Assembly (NCBI RefSeq): GCF_040869045.1
Contig: NC_090319.1
Span: forward strand, 233,175,832-233,239,831
Source: Eurosta solidaginis
Taxonomy: Eukaryota; Arthropoda; Insecta; Diptera; Tephritidae
Direction of reading: 5' to 3'
Length of the DNA: 64,000 nucleotides
Under the pieces are notes generated by a model, which saw nothing but the letters and a program-made list of their open reading frames with translations, ran no database searches and was not told the DNA's origin. Below are positions 45,008 to 56,669 of the stretch, piece by piece (positions within the stretch are counted from its first letter, which is position 1; the number at the start of each line of letters is the position of its first letter). The position numbers were made by a program, and so were the translations under genes.

Positions 45008-46040
45008 GAATACGAGTTGAGAACAGTGACATATGGTACCGCTTCAGCACCATATTTAGCAGTGCGTACATTATTTGAAATTGCCAACAAATGCTCAAGT
45101 GAAAACAATTGGCTACAAAAAATCATAAGGGAAGATTTTTATATGGATGATCTAATGACTGGTGGAGATACGGTTAATCAACGTATTATGATCCAGAAAG
45201 AAATCAGCAAGCATCTTCAGTTATTTGGGTTTCATTTGAGGAAATGGCTATCGAATTGCGACAGTATTACCAAAAATATAACCACTATGGGAGAAAATGA
45301 AATAATTCAAATAAAAGAAAATGAAGCAGTGAAAACACTTGGGCTATACTGGGATCCAAAGAAAGATGAGTTCCAGTTTAAAATTAATTTGGGAATGCCG
45401 AAGAAAATAACAAAAAGAAGTATTTTATCACAAATCGCCCAAATATTTGATCCGTTGGGCTGGTTATCGCCAATCACTGGTTGCAAAACTATATATGCAA
45501 AAACTTTGGATTGAAAAGGCTGGATGGGACGAACAGCTTTCTGATGACCTACAAAACGAATGGAAGCTTTTCATTGACACTGTTAGCATATTGGAAGAAG
45601 TGCGAATTCCACGCTGGATTGAAACTAGCATGGAATGTGAAGTAGAAATTCACGGATTCGGCGATGCTTCCGAAAAGGCGTACGCTGCAGTAATTTATGC
45701 AAAAGTTGGCAATTCCGTAAAGCTTTTAACTGCCAAAACGAAAGTTAATCCACTTATAATCGGAAAACTTTACCAAAACTGGAACTCTGTGCTGCTCATT
45801 TATTGGCAAAATTGTTGAATAAAGTGGCGCGATCATTGCAAGGGATCATAAAGCTTATGCATGGAGTGATTCAACAATAACCCTGGGCGGATTGCAAATC
45901 CGAAGAACAAAGATAAATCTATCAGAAATCGGGTAGAAGAAATTCAAAAACTTATACCACAAGTAACCTGGGGACACGTGAACACGAAAGACAATCCAGC
46001 AGATGTGGCGTCAAGAGGTATTCCATCTCCAAATTATTAA
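45008..46040 (+). pseudogene. pol: BEL RT core and RNase H, frameshifted
   Basis: 45017-45514 carries TVTYGTASAPYLAVRTL and the catalytic FYMDDLMTGG. A frameshift near 45480-45510 leads to 45447-45818, with the RNase H reading HGFGDASEKAYAAVIY. Another shift near 45770 and stops follow up to 46040. Confidence 0.8.
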
Positions 46041-46042
46041 AT

Positions 46043-47660
46043 ATGGATATTTGGTGGAATGGACCCAAGTGGCTATCGTCAACAGAAGATCAAGAGTCAA
46101 CAACGATAAATGCATGCAACAAAGTAACGGTGTTATTGACGTCCAGAGACCAAGATTCTTTTATGGACAATTTAATAAACAAATATTCAAGTTGGCTAAA
46201 ATTACAAAGAGTGGTAACATACATTTTACGCTTTCGTAAAAAGAAAGAAACGCGCAAATTTTCACATTTATCGGCAGAGGAGCTTCAGACAGCTACATTA
46301 ACGGTCATCCGACAAACACAGAAGAACTTTTATAAAGAAGAATTAATTAAACTTCTTGATGGAAAAGCAGTCAAGAGTTCAAGCAAATTAGCAAGCCTCA
46401 ACCCCTTCTTGGATAAAAATGGCATATTAAGGGTTGGAGGCAGGCTTACAAATTCAGAGCTACCTTATAATGAAAAGCACCCAATAGTCGTACCAAAATC
46501 AAACTTGGCCGGATTAATTTTTAAAGATGCTCATCATGCGACAATACATGGTGGAAATCGGTTAACAGAAGCAGTCGTCAGGCGATAATACTGGATAATC
46601 GGATTAAAAAATGCAGTGAAACATTGCATACGTATCTGTTTTAAATGCATACGATTCAAGCAAGCTGCTGCAACGCAGCTCATGGGTGATCTTCCATTAG
46701 CCAGAGTGTCGATATCCAGTCCCTTTATATATACTGGAGTAGACTATGCCGGACCTTTTCAAATGAGGTGTTCTAAAGGGCGAGGACAAAAATCGTTCAA
46801 AGGATATGTCGCAGTATTTGTCTGCCTTTCAACCAAAGCTATACATTTGGAAGCCATCAGTGACTTGTCAACAGAAGCATTTTTGGCAGCACTAAGAAGA
46901 ATTTTTGGCAGACGAGGAAAATCTCTACACATTTACTCCGACTATGGAACTAATTTCGTGGGTGCAAGCAGATGGCTCGACAAAGACTTTAAAAAAGCAG
47001 TAAAACAAAATTGTGAAGTTACACCAATCTTAGCCAATGAGAAAATTACTTGGCATCTTATTCCCCCGGCAGGACCACATTTTGGTGGAATATGGGAGGC
47101 TGGTGTAAAAGGAATGAAATATCATTTGAAACGAGCAATCGGAGACACAAAACTAACATTTGAGGAGATGTCTACTGTTCTAGCACAGATCGAGGCATCA
47201 TTAAACTCACGCCCACTATAAGCCATTAATGATGAAAACGGAATGGATGCTTTGACCCCAGGCCATTTTCAATTCGGGAGACCATTGGTATCGATACCAT
47301 CTTCAGAAGATGACAACAATATATCATCTTTGAATAAATGGAAGCTGATACAAAAAATTCAGCGAGATTTTTGGAAACGTTGGAAGGATGAATATCTACA
47401 CACCCTTCAACAGAGAAATAAGTGGAAAACACCAGCAGAAGATATGAAAATAGGTGACATAGTCATAGTAAAGGATGAGAATACCCAACCAGCTAAATGG
47501 CCTATTGGTAGAATAATAGAGTGCCATCCAGGACTTGATGGTAGAGTTCGAGTCGCCACATTGAAGCTACAGAATAGTACGCTGAAACGACCGATTCAGA
47601 AGTTATGTCCGCTAGTTATATCACCAGACACTAATCAAGAAGAGCGAGCGGATGAATCAC
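46043..47660 (+). pseudogene. pol: BEL integrase, with two in-frame stops
   Basis: A single frame interrupted by TAA at 46586-46588 and 47219-47221. The zinc-binding region spans HATIHGGNRLTEAVV and CIRICFKCIRFK. The core has D, D and E in YTGVDYAGPFQ, IYSDYGTNFVGA and HFGGIWEAGVKGMK. The C-terminal domain includes KIGDIVIVKDENTQPAKWPI, then GRIIECHPGLDGRVRV. This Pao-type integrase completes pol. Confidence 0.8.
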
Positions 47661-47699
47661 TAGCACAGGTACTAACTACATTTAACTTAAGTAAACTGG

Positions 47700-49213
47700 C
47701 AAAGCACAGACCAAGTAAAAACATATGTGCACTTCTACTTATGGTTCTGTTTTGTATTACACCAATAAATGGATTCAAAGCAGTCAGCAGTCAAACAGGG
47801 AGCAATGGAGTAGTTGCTCAACTTCCAGATAACACAGCTATCTATTTGGATTCACTGGGAAAGATGGACGTCATAACTTCAAATTGGAATTTGGTAATCT
47901 ATTATGATCTCCATTCATATTTTGAACAAATGAATATGATGCCAGGCTGTCTACATCGAATAAAAAATCACTGCAATCTGTTGTCAGATTTCGAGGAAGC
48001 ATGCACGGTTATATCGCTGTCACTAGGAAGGCGGTATGAAGCGATAAAAAGTAGTCACGATTTAATCGTGTCCAATAAAAGACAACGAAGGGCTCCCTTT
48101 GAATGAATTGGCTCTATTTATAATATGCTATTTGGTCTAATAGATGCTGACAGCGAAGAGCAAATAGAATCCAACTTCAGACTACTACTGAATAACCAGC
48201 ATAACATCAAAGTAGTCTCTCTTTTCAATAATAAATTCCACGGCAAACATAATAAATAAAAATGTAAATGAGGTCAATATGCAATTTACAAAAATAGCCA
48301 GTCAAATCAAAAGGTTTCAGTCAGAATTAATAAAAAACATTAACAAAGATAAAATGGCCATCCAATTTCAAATGTTAGTAACCCAAGTCACCATTTTATT
48401 GAGCGAATGTGAGACTATTCAAAAGTCTATAATTGAATTATTGATAGACTTGAACCATGGACGAATTAATCCAACTCTTATCACTCCAACACAGTTGAAT
48501 AAGGAATTGGTACTGATTAAAGAAAAACTTCCATCAAAACTTCAAATACTTGGACAGCAAGATAACAACCAACTGCGCGATGTATACAATCTTATGAGAG
48601 CAAATGGACTCATAATCGACAACAAGCTGGTAATTAAAGCAGAAATACCACTTATGCACAGCGAATCGTCAGAAATATACAAACTGATAGCGATCCCATT
48701 TGAGTACAAAGGAAAAATCATAAAGATAAAACAAAAAAATAATTTCTTAGTATACAACTTCGGGCTACACTCGTATTTTTTGATTTCTCAAGCAGAACTG
48801 AATAGGTGTACTAGAGGTTTAAATAGCCATCTCATATGCAAAGGAAAAGCACCGTGTAAATCTGCTTTGGATCAAACCTGTGAACTGTCACCACTTTTAA
48901 AAGGCAGCCAAGCAGATTGCCAGTATGAGGAAACAAAGAAAACTCAATACACAACATTTCTGAGGACAACATAACTCCACTACAAATCAACAATATAAGC
49001 AGTAACAAGGAGTTTGACAAACTCAAAAGGGATATTGAAAAATTGGCCAAAAAAGAACTAAAGATAAGCAACCTAAACTTAAAAAATCATAGCGGACATT
49101 TGTCTCTAATACTAATAATTTTACTTATCATTTGCCTTTTAATATTTTATGTCATATACAAATGCAAGTCAAAAGATAAAATCACTATAAATCTTTCACG
49201 TCCACAAACATAA
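47700..49213 (+). pseudogene. env: Env-like glycoprotein of the BEL element, broken
   Basis: In insect retroelements env resembles the fusion (F) protein of baculoviruses. Here a hydrophobic leader (ICALLLMVLFCITPINGF, about 47727) is followed by a furin-like site (SNKRQRR), then a hydrophobic stretch typical of the fusion-peptide side (IYNMLFGLIDADSEE). Next are a long helical ectodomain (48279-48974), a C-terminal Cys-rich segment (CTRGLNSHLICKGKAPCKSA), a transmembrane segment (ILIILLIICLLIFYVIY, about 49110-49160) and a short tail. A TGA at 48104-48106, a TAA near 48255 and frameshifts near 48260 and 48970 break it. Confidence 0.7.
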
Positions 49214-49327
49214 AAATATAAAAACATGTACACACACAGTAAAATAGCAAAATACATACAGTCCACACACATCCATTTCAATAAAAACATACCTAGACCT
49301 AAACGATAATTTTCCCCTTCGGCAATA

Positions 49328-49818
49328 TGTTCAAACAACATGTGAACAAGTATCAGTAATATAATCCGTAGATATTTTTGAGAAGTAATATTGACACGTA
49401 AACTGATATTTCCAACAAACACATGTACATACATATATTTAGCAAAAACGATCACTTCGTTCACAGCACATAAAAATTACAAATGTTTACATACATATAC
49501 AAATATACCTAAATCATTTTACTGTCTGGCATTTATAGCCAAACACAAGATACGTTTCTTATCTTAGTTTTAAAATGTTTGCCTACTTGTAAATGGTACA
49601 AATGCCCACATCACGATTTTTAAAATCAAGAGGCTAGCATTAATCAAATAATAAATAAATCTCTATCATCACACATACAAACAATCACACATACACATAT
49701 AATTATTTTTAGGAACATATTTTTAAGAGTTTCTTTATAAGCTATTGTAAATAACTTTACAAGTCAGAATTAAAAAATATTCTCAAACGACAACATTGCT
49801 TTTATTTACCCCTCAACA
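49328..49818 (+). repeat. 3' LTR of the BEL element
   Basis: 491 bp, TG...CA. The region before it has no good polypurine tract. Confidence 0.85.
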
Positions 49819-49991
49819 ATTATATTGCAGTCCATTGCTATTTTCCAAGTGGCCGGCTTTGCGCCGTTGTAATGGTAGCAATGCGCCTACAACATATCAA
49901 ATGAATATAGAAATTAACATGTATACACAACATATATATATATATAAAATTCCTCCCGAGTGCACAGTTCATCACAAAGTAAAACATTTAC

Positions 49992-50342
49992 CATTGTAAA
50001 TTTTACCAAATAGCGCAACTAACAGCTGATCGGTGAAAATTCGCACATTCACACGCACAGTTCTCGACTCAGTTTCAAAACAAAACTTTAGATTATTTAA
50101 TTCAAATTTTCAAGTGAGATAATACTTACAAATTTATGTATACAGAATATATATGGCATTTTTGTTGTTACTAAAACAATATTTTTATTTATATTAAAGC
50201 TTTTATCATTTTTTTTTTAACTTTGAAAAATCTCCGAACACCATTCCTTTATTATATGACATTCGACTGCCTAGTCCACTGCCTTCCACTCTATTCGCAA
50301 CATAACCTCTACTTAAGCTGCCAAACTATATAGTAAACAATG
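49992..50342. mobile_element. hAT-like MITE, 351 bp, TSD ACATTTAC
   Basis: The 8-bp TSD ACATTTAC is at 49984-49991 and 50343-50350; the sister LTR has one copy. The short TIR is CATTGT/ACAATG. No coding capacity. Confidence 0.75.
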
Positions 50343-50421
50343 ACATTTACTGTGAAGATCTAGCTTTTATACTCTTGTCAATTCTATTGGAATGTATAGC
50401 GTTTCTTTATGTTACGATTTA

Positions 50422-51005
50422 TGCGGCAGTTACCCACCGACGTGTGCCGTACGTACGGACGTTTGTCGTACGAAGCACGTTTGACCGAACTCTCAAGCCC
50501 GTAGGAATCAATGTGTGCGTCTGTGTACATGTACATAACATATTTGTGTGTGTATTGTTTACAAATAAGCACTGTTGCCATTGACCATTTTGCATGTATA
50601 CTTATGGAAACATCAACTTTTTCCAGTTTAATTTTTGATATCGTAAAAGGCCGGAATAAATATCAAATAAGTACAAATAGATTACATATTTATAATCTGC
50701 ACTTTTACATAATTATTTCGAATTATTTTCACAATTTTGCAAACTTTAATTAGGCGTTTTTGCATAAAATTGCAAACGGTCAAAAATTAGCCCACAAAAG
50801 TTTACTAGGCAACTTTGTCTAGTGAGAGAGCGATCAGCTGACACGTTCTTACGGAAAAAATCAAAATTGGTTTGATTTCTACGTTCCGGGCTACGTTCGT
50901 ACGGGCCTTGCACGTCGGTGAGTTTTCGTTTACATTGCACACTCATAAGATAGGTCGTGTCAGCTGACACGTTTTTGGTACGTACGTTCGTGAGTAACTG
51001 CCGCA
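50422..51005. mobile_element. PIF/Harbinger-like MITE, 584 bp, TSD TTA
   Basis: TIR TGCGGCAGTTAC(C/T)CAC, with further imperfect pairing through an ACGTACGT-rich stretch. TTA is at 50419-50421 and 51006-51008; the sister LTR has a single TTA. No transposase. Confidence 0.8.
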
Positions 51006-51141
51006 TTAAGCTTGCATGAAGTGCTTGCAAAAAACATCTGTTTACTTGGAATGCTTACACAGGGTGACCCTATGAACAATAATGCTAAAAATATAATGGT
51101 GAATACACACTACAATACTTATAATGTATAGTGTTGCTACA

Positions 51142-51354
51142 AATTTCAAATTTAACAATAAAACAGCAATTGTATATTGGAACAATGGGCCAATTTGGTC
51201 CCAAAAAAAAAAATAAAAATTGCAAATTAAACAATAAAACAGCAATTAAATATTGGAACAAACGTTCTTTATTGACAAACGTTAATATATATTTATAGAC
51301 TAACAATGGGCAAAAATAACAATAATTTTAGTGAGGGGCCAACTAAATAGTATA
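51142..51354. other. Spacer with a direct repeat
   Basis: ACAATAAAACAGCAATT...TATTGGAACAA occurs twice (about 51160 and 51229). Nothing else was recognised. Confidence 0.4.
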
Positions 51355-51630
51355 TTTTTATTTAGTTTTTTTTTTTTTTTAATAAACAATTGACGAACAA
51401 ACAATTATTTATAGCGAACAATTAAGAACAAACGACGAACTAACGATTTAAAATAATAAAAATTTGAAAATAAAAAAAGCTGTAACTAACTTCAAGTACC
51501 TACTTAACTTCGACTTTATTTATTTATGTTTTAATAAACAACTGACCGACAAACAATTATTTATAGCAAACATTAACGAACAAACAAGGAACTAACGATA
51601 CGCAGTAATGAAAATTGGCGGGGGCCAAGT
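51355..51630 (-). repeat. MULE-like terminal subrepeats, copy C
   Basis: 51355-51510 matches the reverse complement of 12225-12370. A second, looser copy (ACAAACAATTATTTATAGC...GGAACTAACGAT) follows at 51535-51600, so the end region is itself tandemly repeated. Confidence 0.6.
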
Positions 51631-51721
51631 TGGCTGATGAAGGCTTAGCACCCTTCGAAATGGATCTATCTGCGCAGTTATGGCAGGTTGTCTGAAAAAA
51701 ATTTTTTTTTTAATTTCAGAA

Positions 51722-53008
51722 GATTACAACATAAAAAACGTATTTGAGTTAAAAGAAAGAACAGAAGATATGAATATAAGCGAAAAAGATGTTTAAGTAT
51801 CTTTTGATGTTGTCTCACTTTTTACAAACATACCGACTGCCCTTGCCATTAAGATTATAATGAAAAAATGGGATAAAATCCAGCATCACACAAGCATACC
51901 TAGGAGCAAATTTCAAAATATTTTATAATTTTGCTTAAAAGATAATAATTATTTTATATGCAATAATAAAGTATATTCACAATCCTTCGGAATGCCTATG
52001 GGTAACCCCCTTTCCCCCACAATCGCAGATATTATAATGGACGATCTTCTAAATAATACATACTCGGAGCTCAGCAAACAGCACAAGAGCATTAAATTCT
52101 TGGTGAAATATGTGGACGATATACTTGCCATTATCAAAAGACACGACGCAACTTCGATACTAAAGACACTAAACCATTACCACGGCAGACTTCAATCCAC
52201 TATGGAAATGGAAGAAAACATTAGCATTCCTTTCCTAGATGCACGCATACATAAAGTTAATAAAGGCTTCATATTTGATTGGTACTCCAAACCATCAGCT
52301 TCTGGGCGCCTATCAGCGCAACCACGAAAATACAAAATTAATACTGCCAAAAATTGTATAAACAAAGTTTTGACAATAAGCCATAGCCAATTTCATGACG
52401 ACAATATACAGAAAATAAGAATGACGCTGAAAAGAAATAATTACCCAAACCACCTCATATCGGACCTAATACAATACAAATTACATGAAATCCCACAGAC
52501 CCCAAATCAATCACCAACAACAACCAATAAAGAAACAAAGCAATACCATAGTGTCACTCACATTCCCAGGCTAACAGAAAATCTAGCACAAGACATAATT
52601 AAACAGCAAAATATCACAAAAGCCTACCGATCTAACCACACGTTATCGAGATGTTTCACAAAAACAAAAACCCCACTCAACATAGAACAACAAAACAATG
52701 TGGTTTATAAAATAGAAAGCAAAGGAAACAACGATGGAAATTGCAATAAAATTTACATAGGCACAATTAAGCGCGCATTGGGCACGCGAATAGCCGAACA
52801 TGAAGCTGATATTAGGAAGCAAAAACAAAACACAGCGCTCTCACAGCACGCAACAACACACAAGCATATGATTGATTTTGCAAACGAGGAAGCCAAAGAA
52901 AAAACACGATACACATTAGAGAGTTTACGGATTTTGCAAAATAGAGATAAAACGATGAACAAGAAAGAGGACACAGACGGTATCGCGGCTAGCTACCTAT
53001 TATGCTGA
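51722..53008 (+). pseudogene. Penelope-like RT and GIY-YIG endonuclease, with two stops
   Basis: One frame, interrupted by TAA at 51794-51796 and 51926-51928. RT motifs are VSFDVVSLFTNIP, QSFGMPMGNPLSPTIADIIM, KYVDDILAII and SIPFLDARIHK. The C-terminal GIY-YIG nuclease reads VVYKIESKGNN, then NKIYIGTIKRALGTRIAEH, with the conserved Tyr, Arg and His, and HATTHKHMIDF. PLEs use the nuclease to nick the target and prime reverse transcription. The uninterrupted part from 51992 is 338 aa. The RT N-terminus is deleted. Confidence 0.85.
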
Positions 53009-53264
53009 TGAGTTTTAATATTACTTAGTTAGTTTTAGTATGACAAGTGTACCCATTAGATGGTATCGTTTTTAATTGTAAAAATCAGTTTTTTTAGTTT
53101 AGTGACAAAAATCAATGTCTAAATTCCAATTTTGGCTTCAATGTTTAAATATCAATGTAAGCGAATAGTTTTCAATTTATTGGTGTATGAAACTATGTTT
53201 TTATAGGGATTATTTTAAACCATTAACTGTTGTTGTTTGGTATGTTTTATTGTTAAAAATATAG

Positions 53265-53320
53265 ATCCGCCCCTGAAGATGCCAAGGAAAGTTGGCGAAA
53301 CGTCGGGGCGTAAGGTGAAA
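53265..53320 (+). ncRNA. Hammerhead ribozyme motif in the PLE 3' region
   Basis: Core CTGAAGA (53273-53279). Stem II is GCCAA/TTGGC (53281-53285/53292-53296), and GAAA follows at 53297-53300. Stem III is ACG/CGT (53300-53302/53309-53311) and the cleavage-site base is A53312. Stem I is weak: 53268-53271 pairs with 53314-53317, after a mismatch next to the core. Such minimal hammerheads are known in PLE terminal repeats. Activity is not certain because of the stem I mismatch. Confidence 0.65.
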
Positions 53321-53330
53321 TAACTCGTTT

Positions 53331-54649
53331 TATTTGCACTCAACCCATTTAGATCGAACGAGCTTAAAAATACACAAAAACATTTTTCTACTTACTATTC
53401 CAAAACCAGAATACGATTTTTCAATTATAGAAAAATTAAAAAATAACAATAATTATCATTACAAAAAAATTATTGTTATAATAAAGAGGAAGTATTTTGA
53501 CTAAATCTTGATGCAATATCAAAGCCTAATCAATTCCAAATGATATTTGTTCAAACAATCACCAAATTCGGTAAAATGAAAGAGCCAAATCAAGCAAATC
53601 GGTACTGACATAACATAAATCGAAAGTTGATAAATAAACCCCACACGAGTATTCGAGTGAAATACAGAACAAATGTTAATGTTCTTGAAATACATTTTTC
53701 GATTACATGTGCTGTACACTGCCGATATACTAAATAAACCAAATTGGCCATTGGCGGTACAGTTGTTTGAAGATGATAGCGTGCGACAACATCGCAATGG
53801 CTAGAGGAAGTTGTTTCAAACCTGCAAAGGCAAGACACGAACGCGGTATGAGTTAGTGGATAAAGCGCAGATCCCCACGGTAGCAAAAGTTAAACTATGG
53901 ATACCATGCGTGATGAAGTGGGAGAATACGTTGCGACTTCTTCATAGTCAGAACCCGAATAACCAACACAGGATTGGAAGGTAGTTACTGTATCTAGGCC
54001 TACGGACGAGGGTCAGCATTACATCTTCCAAATAAACAAGTAGGCGGAGAAGATTGTACACGCAGGTTCACAAAATGTCCTGGACACAGGCAAAATTTAT
54101 ATGCGACACGGGAAAAGAAGTTCCAAAAATAGCAATCCTAAACAAGGGGATTGGTGGATGACGGCGATGTCACGACGAAGGTGTTAGAGTGGAAAAACAG
54201 TCAAATGGATGCAAGTCCTACAAAGGAACAACCAACACAGCATTTATGCCTCCGGAAGAGAAGTTCCGAGGATAACAATCGTAACATGCAAGAAGCGGGC
54301 AATTGCATGTCGATATTCAAAACTTTCTCACACAGCTCGAAGTAGCTCAATTAGTTCAGGGAATTCGAGAAATATTGTGGTGTTAAGCGACCAAAGATTT
54401 TGAAAACTAAATAGGTTGGCATTAGAAATATTTTAACTGGAAATAGGGCAGAAATACTTTTCAAAAGCCATAATTTTATAAATTTACTACGAATTGTGAT
54501 TAAAAAAATTTATTTTCATATTCAGATTTTGGAGAAAATGTAAAAGAGAACCCCATTAACTTCAATAATAACACTGTTAACTAATTTCTAGTGCCAAATT
54601 AAATGTAATCAGATTCCGTTATTGCACAGTTGAAACTTTTAAGACGTTT
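53331..54649. other. Low-support coding-like remnant and spacer
   Basis: 53340-53830 shows nothing recognisable. 53860-54370 on the plus strand reads in broken frames as IPTVAKVKLWIPC, then MSWTQAKFICDTG and KEVPK. This faintly recalls a DUF4780-type protein, but stops and shifts are too frequent to call a gene. Confidence 0.25.
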
Positions 54650-54663
54650 GAGGCCTGGGGTTA

Positions 54664-55028
54664 AAAAAAATAAAATAAATGTAAGGCGCGATAACCTCCG
54701 AAGAGATCTAAGGCCGAGCTTCTCTTCCAATTTGCGTCGTGCTACTCTTGATTTTTCCCTACAAATTGGCCGGACGGGACCTACATGTTTTATGCCGACT
54801 CCGAACGGCATCTGCAAGGCAGATGAGTTTTCACTGAGAGCTTTTCATGGCAGAAATACAATCGGAGCGCTTGCCAGACACTGCCGAGGGGCGACCCCGC
54901 TTAGAAAAATTTTCTTCTAATTGAAAAATCTTATTTCTAAAATTTTGATGTTGCTTTGCCCGGGAGTTGAACCCAGGGCATACGGTGTGATAGGCGGAGC
55001 ACGCTACCATCACACCACGGTGGCCGCC
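54664..55028 (-). mobile_element. tRNA-related SINE, copy 1 (365 bp), TSD GAGGCCTGGGGTTA
   Basis: A 14-bp TSD is at 54650-54663 and 55029-55042. On the minus strand it starts with a tRNA-like head: A box TGGTGTGATGGTAGCGTGC, B box GGGTTCAACTCCC, resembling tRNA-Val or tRNA-Gly. The body follows, and the tail is T-rich (TTTATTTTATTTTTTTT). It includes an 82-bp segment missing from copy 2. Confidence 0.8.
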
Positions 55029-55042
55029 GAGGCCTGGGGTTA

Positions 55043-55366
55043 GATTCAGTAAATGTGAGTTTTTCAAACTTACAAAACAGTTTTTAAAACTCCCACTTAC
55101 TGAATCTAAGCTCTGGCGTGAAGTTTAAACGTTTAGGGGAAAATGTAGGCATCTATAAAAATAGCATTAACAAAACTGCTTCGAAGAATTGCTTAGTTTC
55201 ATTTATGATTTACTGAGTTTTTGAACGGTTTCTTACTAAAGCCCAACTGCGCTTTACATTTTATTTCATTGCAATCAACAACATGATGCTGGAACTAAGA
55301 GCAGCAGAACTAGGTTCAAAACGTTTGGTGAAAGACATATGCCCCTATTACGGTTTACAACTCAAC
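55043..55366. other. Unassigned spacer
   Basis: No recognised feature apart from the SINE TSD at its left. Confidence 0.45.
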
Positions 55367-55519
55367 TTAGTTGTTTTTATACTCAGTTGAGCAGAGCTCA
55401 CAGAGTATATTAAGTTTGATTGGATAACGGTTGGTTGTACATATATAAAGGAATCGAGATAGATATAGACTTCCATATATCAAAATAATCAGGATCGAAA
55501 AAAAATTTGATTGAGCCAT

Positions 55520-55546
55520 GTCCGTCCGTCCGTCCGTCCGTCCGTT
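55520..55546 (+). repeat. (GTCC)n microsatellite
   Basis: Six GTCC units in a row inside the mini-me-like element. Confidence 0.9.
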
Positions 55547-56669
55547 AACACGATAACTTGAGTAAATTTTGAGGTATCTTGATGAAATTTGGTATGTAGG
55601 TTCCTGAGCACTCATCTCAGATCGCTATTTAAAATGAACGATATCGGACTATAACCACGCCCACTTTTTCGATATCGAAAATTTCGAAAAACCGAAAAAG
55701 TGCGATAATTCATTACAAAAGACAGATAAAGCGACGGAACTTGGTAGATGAGTTGAGCTTATGACGCAGAATAGAAAATTAGTAAAATTTTGGACAATGG
55801 GCGTGGCACCGCCCGCTTTTAAAAGAAGGTAATTTAAAATTTTTGCAAGCTGTAATTTGGCAGTCGTTGAAGATATCATGATGAAATTTGGCAGGAACGT
55901 TACTCCTATTACTATATGTACGCTTAATAAAAATTAGCAAAGTCGGAGAAGGACCACGCCCACTTTAAAAACAATTTTTTTTAAAGTAAAATTTTAACAA
56001 AAAATTTAATATCTTTACAGTATATAAGTAAATTATGTCAACATTCAACTCCAGTAATGATGTGGTGCAACAAAATACAAAAATAAAAGAAAATTTCAAA
56101 ATGGGCGTGGCTCCGCCCTTTTTCATTTAATTTGTCTAGGATACTTTTAACGCCATAAGTCGAACAAAAATTAACCAATCCTTTTGAAATTTGGTATGGG
56201 CATAGATTTTATGACGCTAACTGATTTCTGTGAAAATGGGCGGAATCGGTTGTTGCCACGCCCAGTTTTTATACACAGTCGTCCGTCTGTCCTTCCGCAT
56301 GGCCGTTAACACGATAACTTGAGCAAAAATCGACATATCTTTAATGAACTTAGTTCACGTGCTTACTTGAACTCACAATGAACGAAATCCGACTATGACC
56401 ACGCCCACTTTTTCGATATCGAAAATTACGAAAAATGAAAAAAATGCCATAATTCTATACCAAATACGAAAAAAGGGATGAAACATGGTAAGGTAATTGG
56501 ATTGTTTTATTGACGCGAAATATAACTTTAGAAAAAACTTTATAAAATGGTTGTGACACCTACCATATTATGTAGAAGAAAATGAAAAATTTCTGCAGGG
56601 CGAAATAAAAAACCCTTAAAATCTTGGCAGGTATTACATATATAAATAAATTAGCGGTATCCAACAGAT

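Larger units (their letters stand above)
41867..49818 (+). mobile_element. BEL/Pao (roo-like) element with env, 7952 bp
   Basis: It starts TGTTCAAA (41867) and ends CTCAACA (49818). ATTAT flanks both sides (41862-41866, 49819-49823), and the sister LTR shows the uninterrupted site. LTRs of 488 and 491 bp, a primer site, gag, pol and an env-like gene are all present. Frameshifts and stops break every gene. The complete structure and similar LTRs suggest a moderately young insertion. Confidence 0.9.
37472..51141 (-). mobile_element. Fourth gypsy element, minus strand, with LTRs carrying nested insertions
   Basis: The two LTRs (37472-38664 and 41517-51141) can be aligned piece by piece, which reveals the four insertions described separately. 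On the minus strand the LTR reads TGTAGCAACACT... and ends near GTTCAYACTACA. Gag, protease, the start of RT, and integrase lie between. A polypurine tract (AAGGGGGAGGA, minus) abuts the 3' LTR. No flanking TSD was recognised, possibly because of flank rearrangement. Confidence 0.75.
49819..51141 (-). repeat. 5' LTR of the fourth gypsy element, segment after the BEL insertion
   Basis: The LTR resumes at the TSD and continues to 51141. It is itself interrupted by a hAT-like MITE (49992-50342) and a PIF-like MITE (50422-51005). Removing these gives a sequence collinear with 37816-38664. Confidence 0.8.
51634..53330 (+). mobile_element. Penelope-like element (PLE), 5'-deleted
   Basis: One reading frame with PLE-type RT and GIY-YIG endonuclease, plus a 3' region with a hammerhead ribozyme motif. 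The N-terminal half of the ORF is missing. A CTGATGA...CGAAA motif at 51634-51660 may be a degenerate hammerhead of the upstream terminal repeat. Confidence 0.8.

Noticed and set aside
53003..53030. CTGATGAG at the PLE stop as another hammerhead
   Set aside because: No stem II and no GAAA at a suitable distance.
53860..54370. DUF4780-type host gene
   Set aside because: Resemblance is faint and stops and shifts are frequent; kept only as a low-confidence remnant.
54950..55028. Functional tRNA gene
   Set aside because: It is the head of a SINE: flanked by TSDs with the body, repeated at 58891, and without proper tRNA stems.
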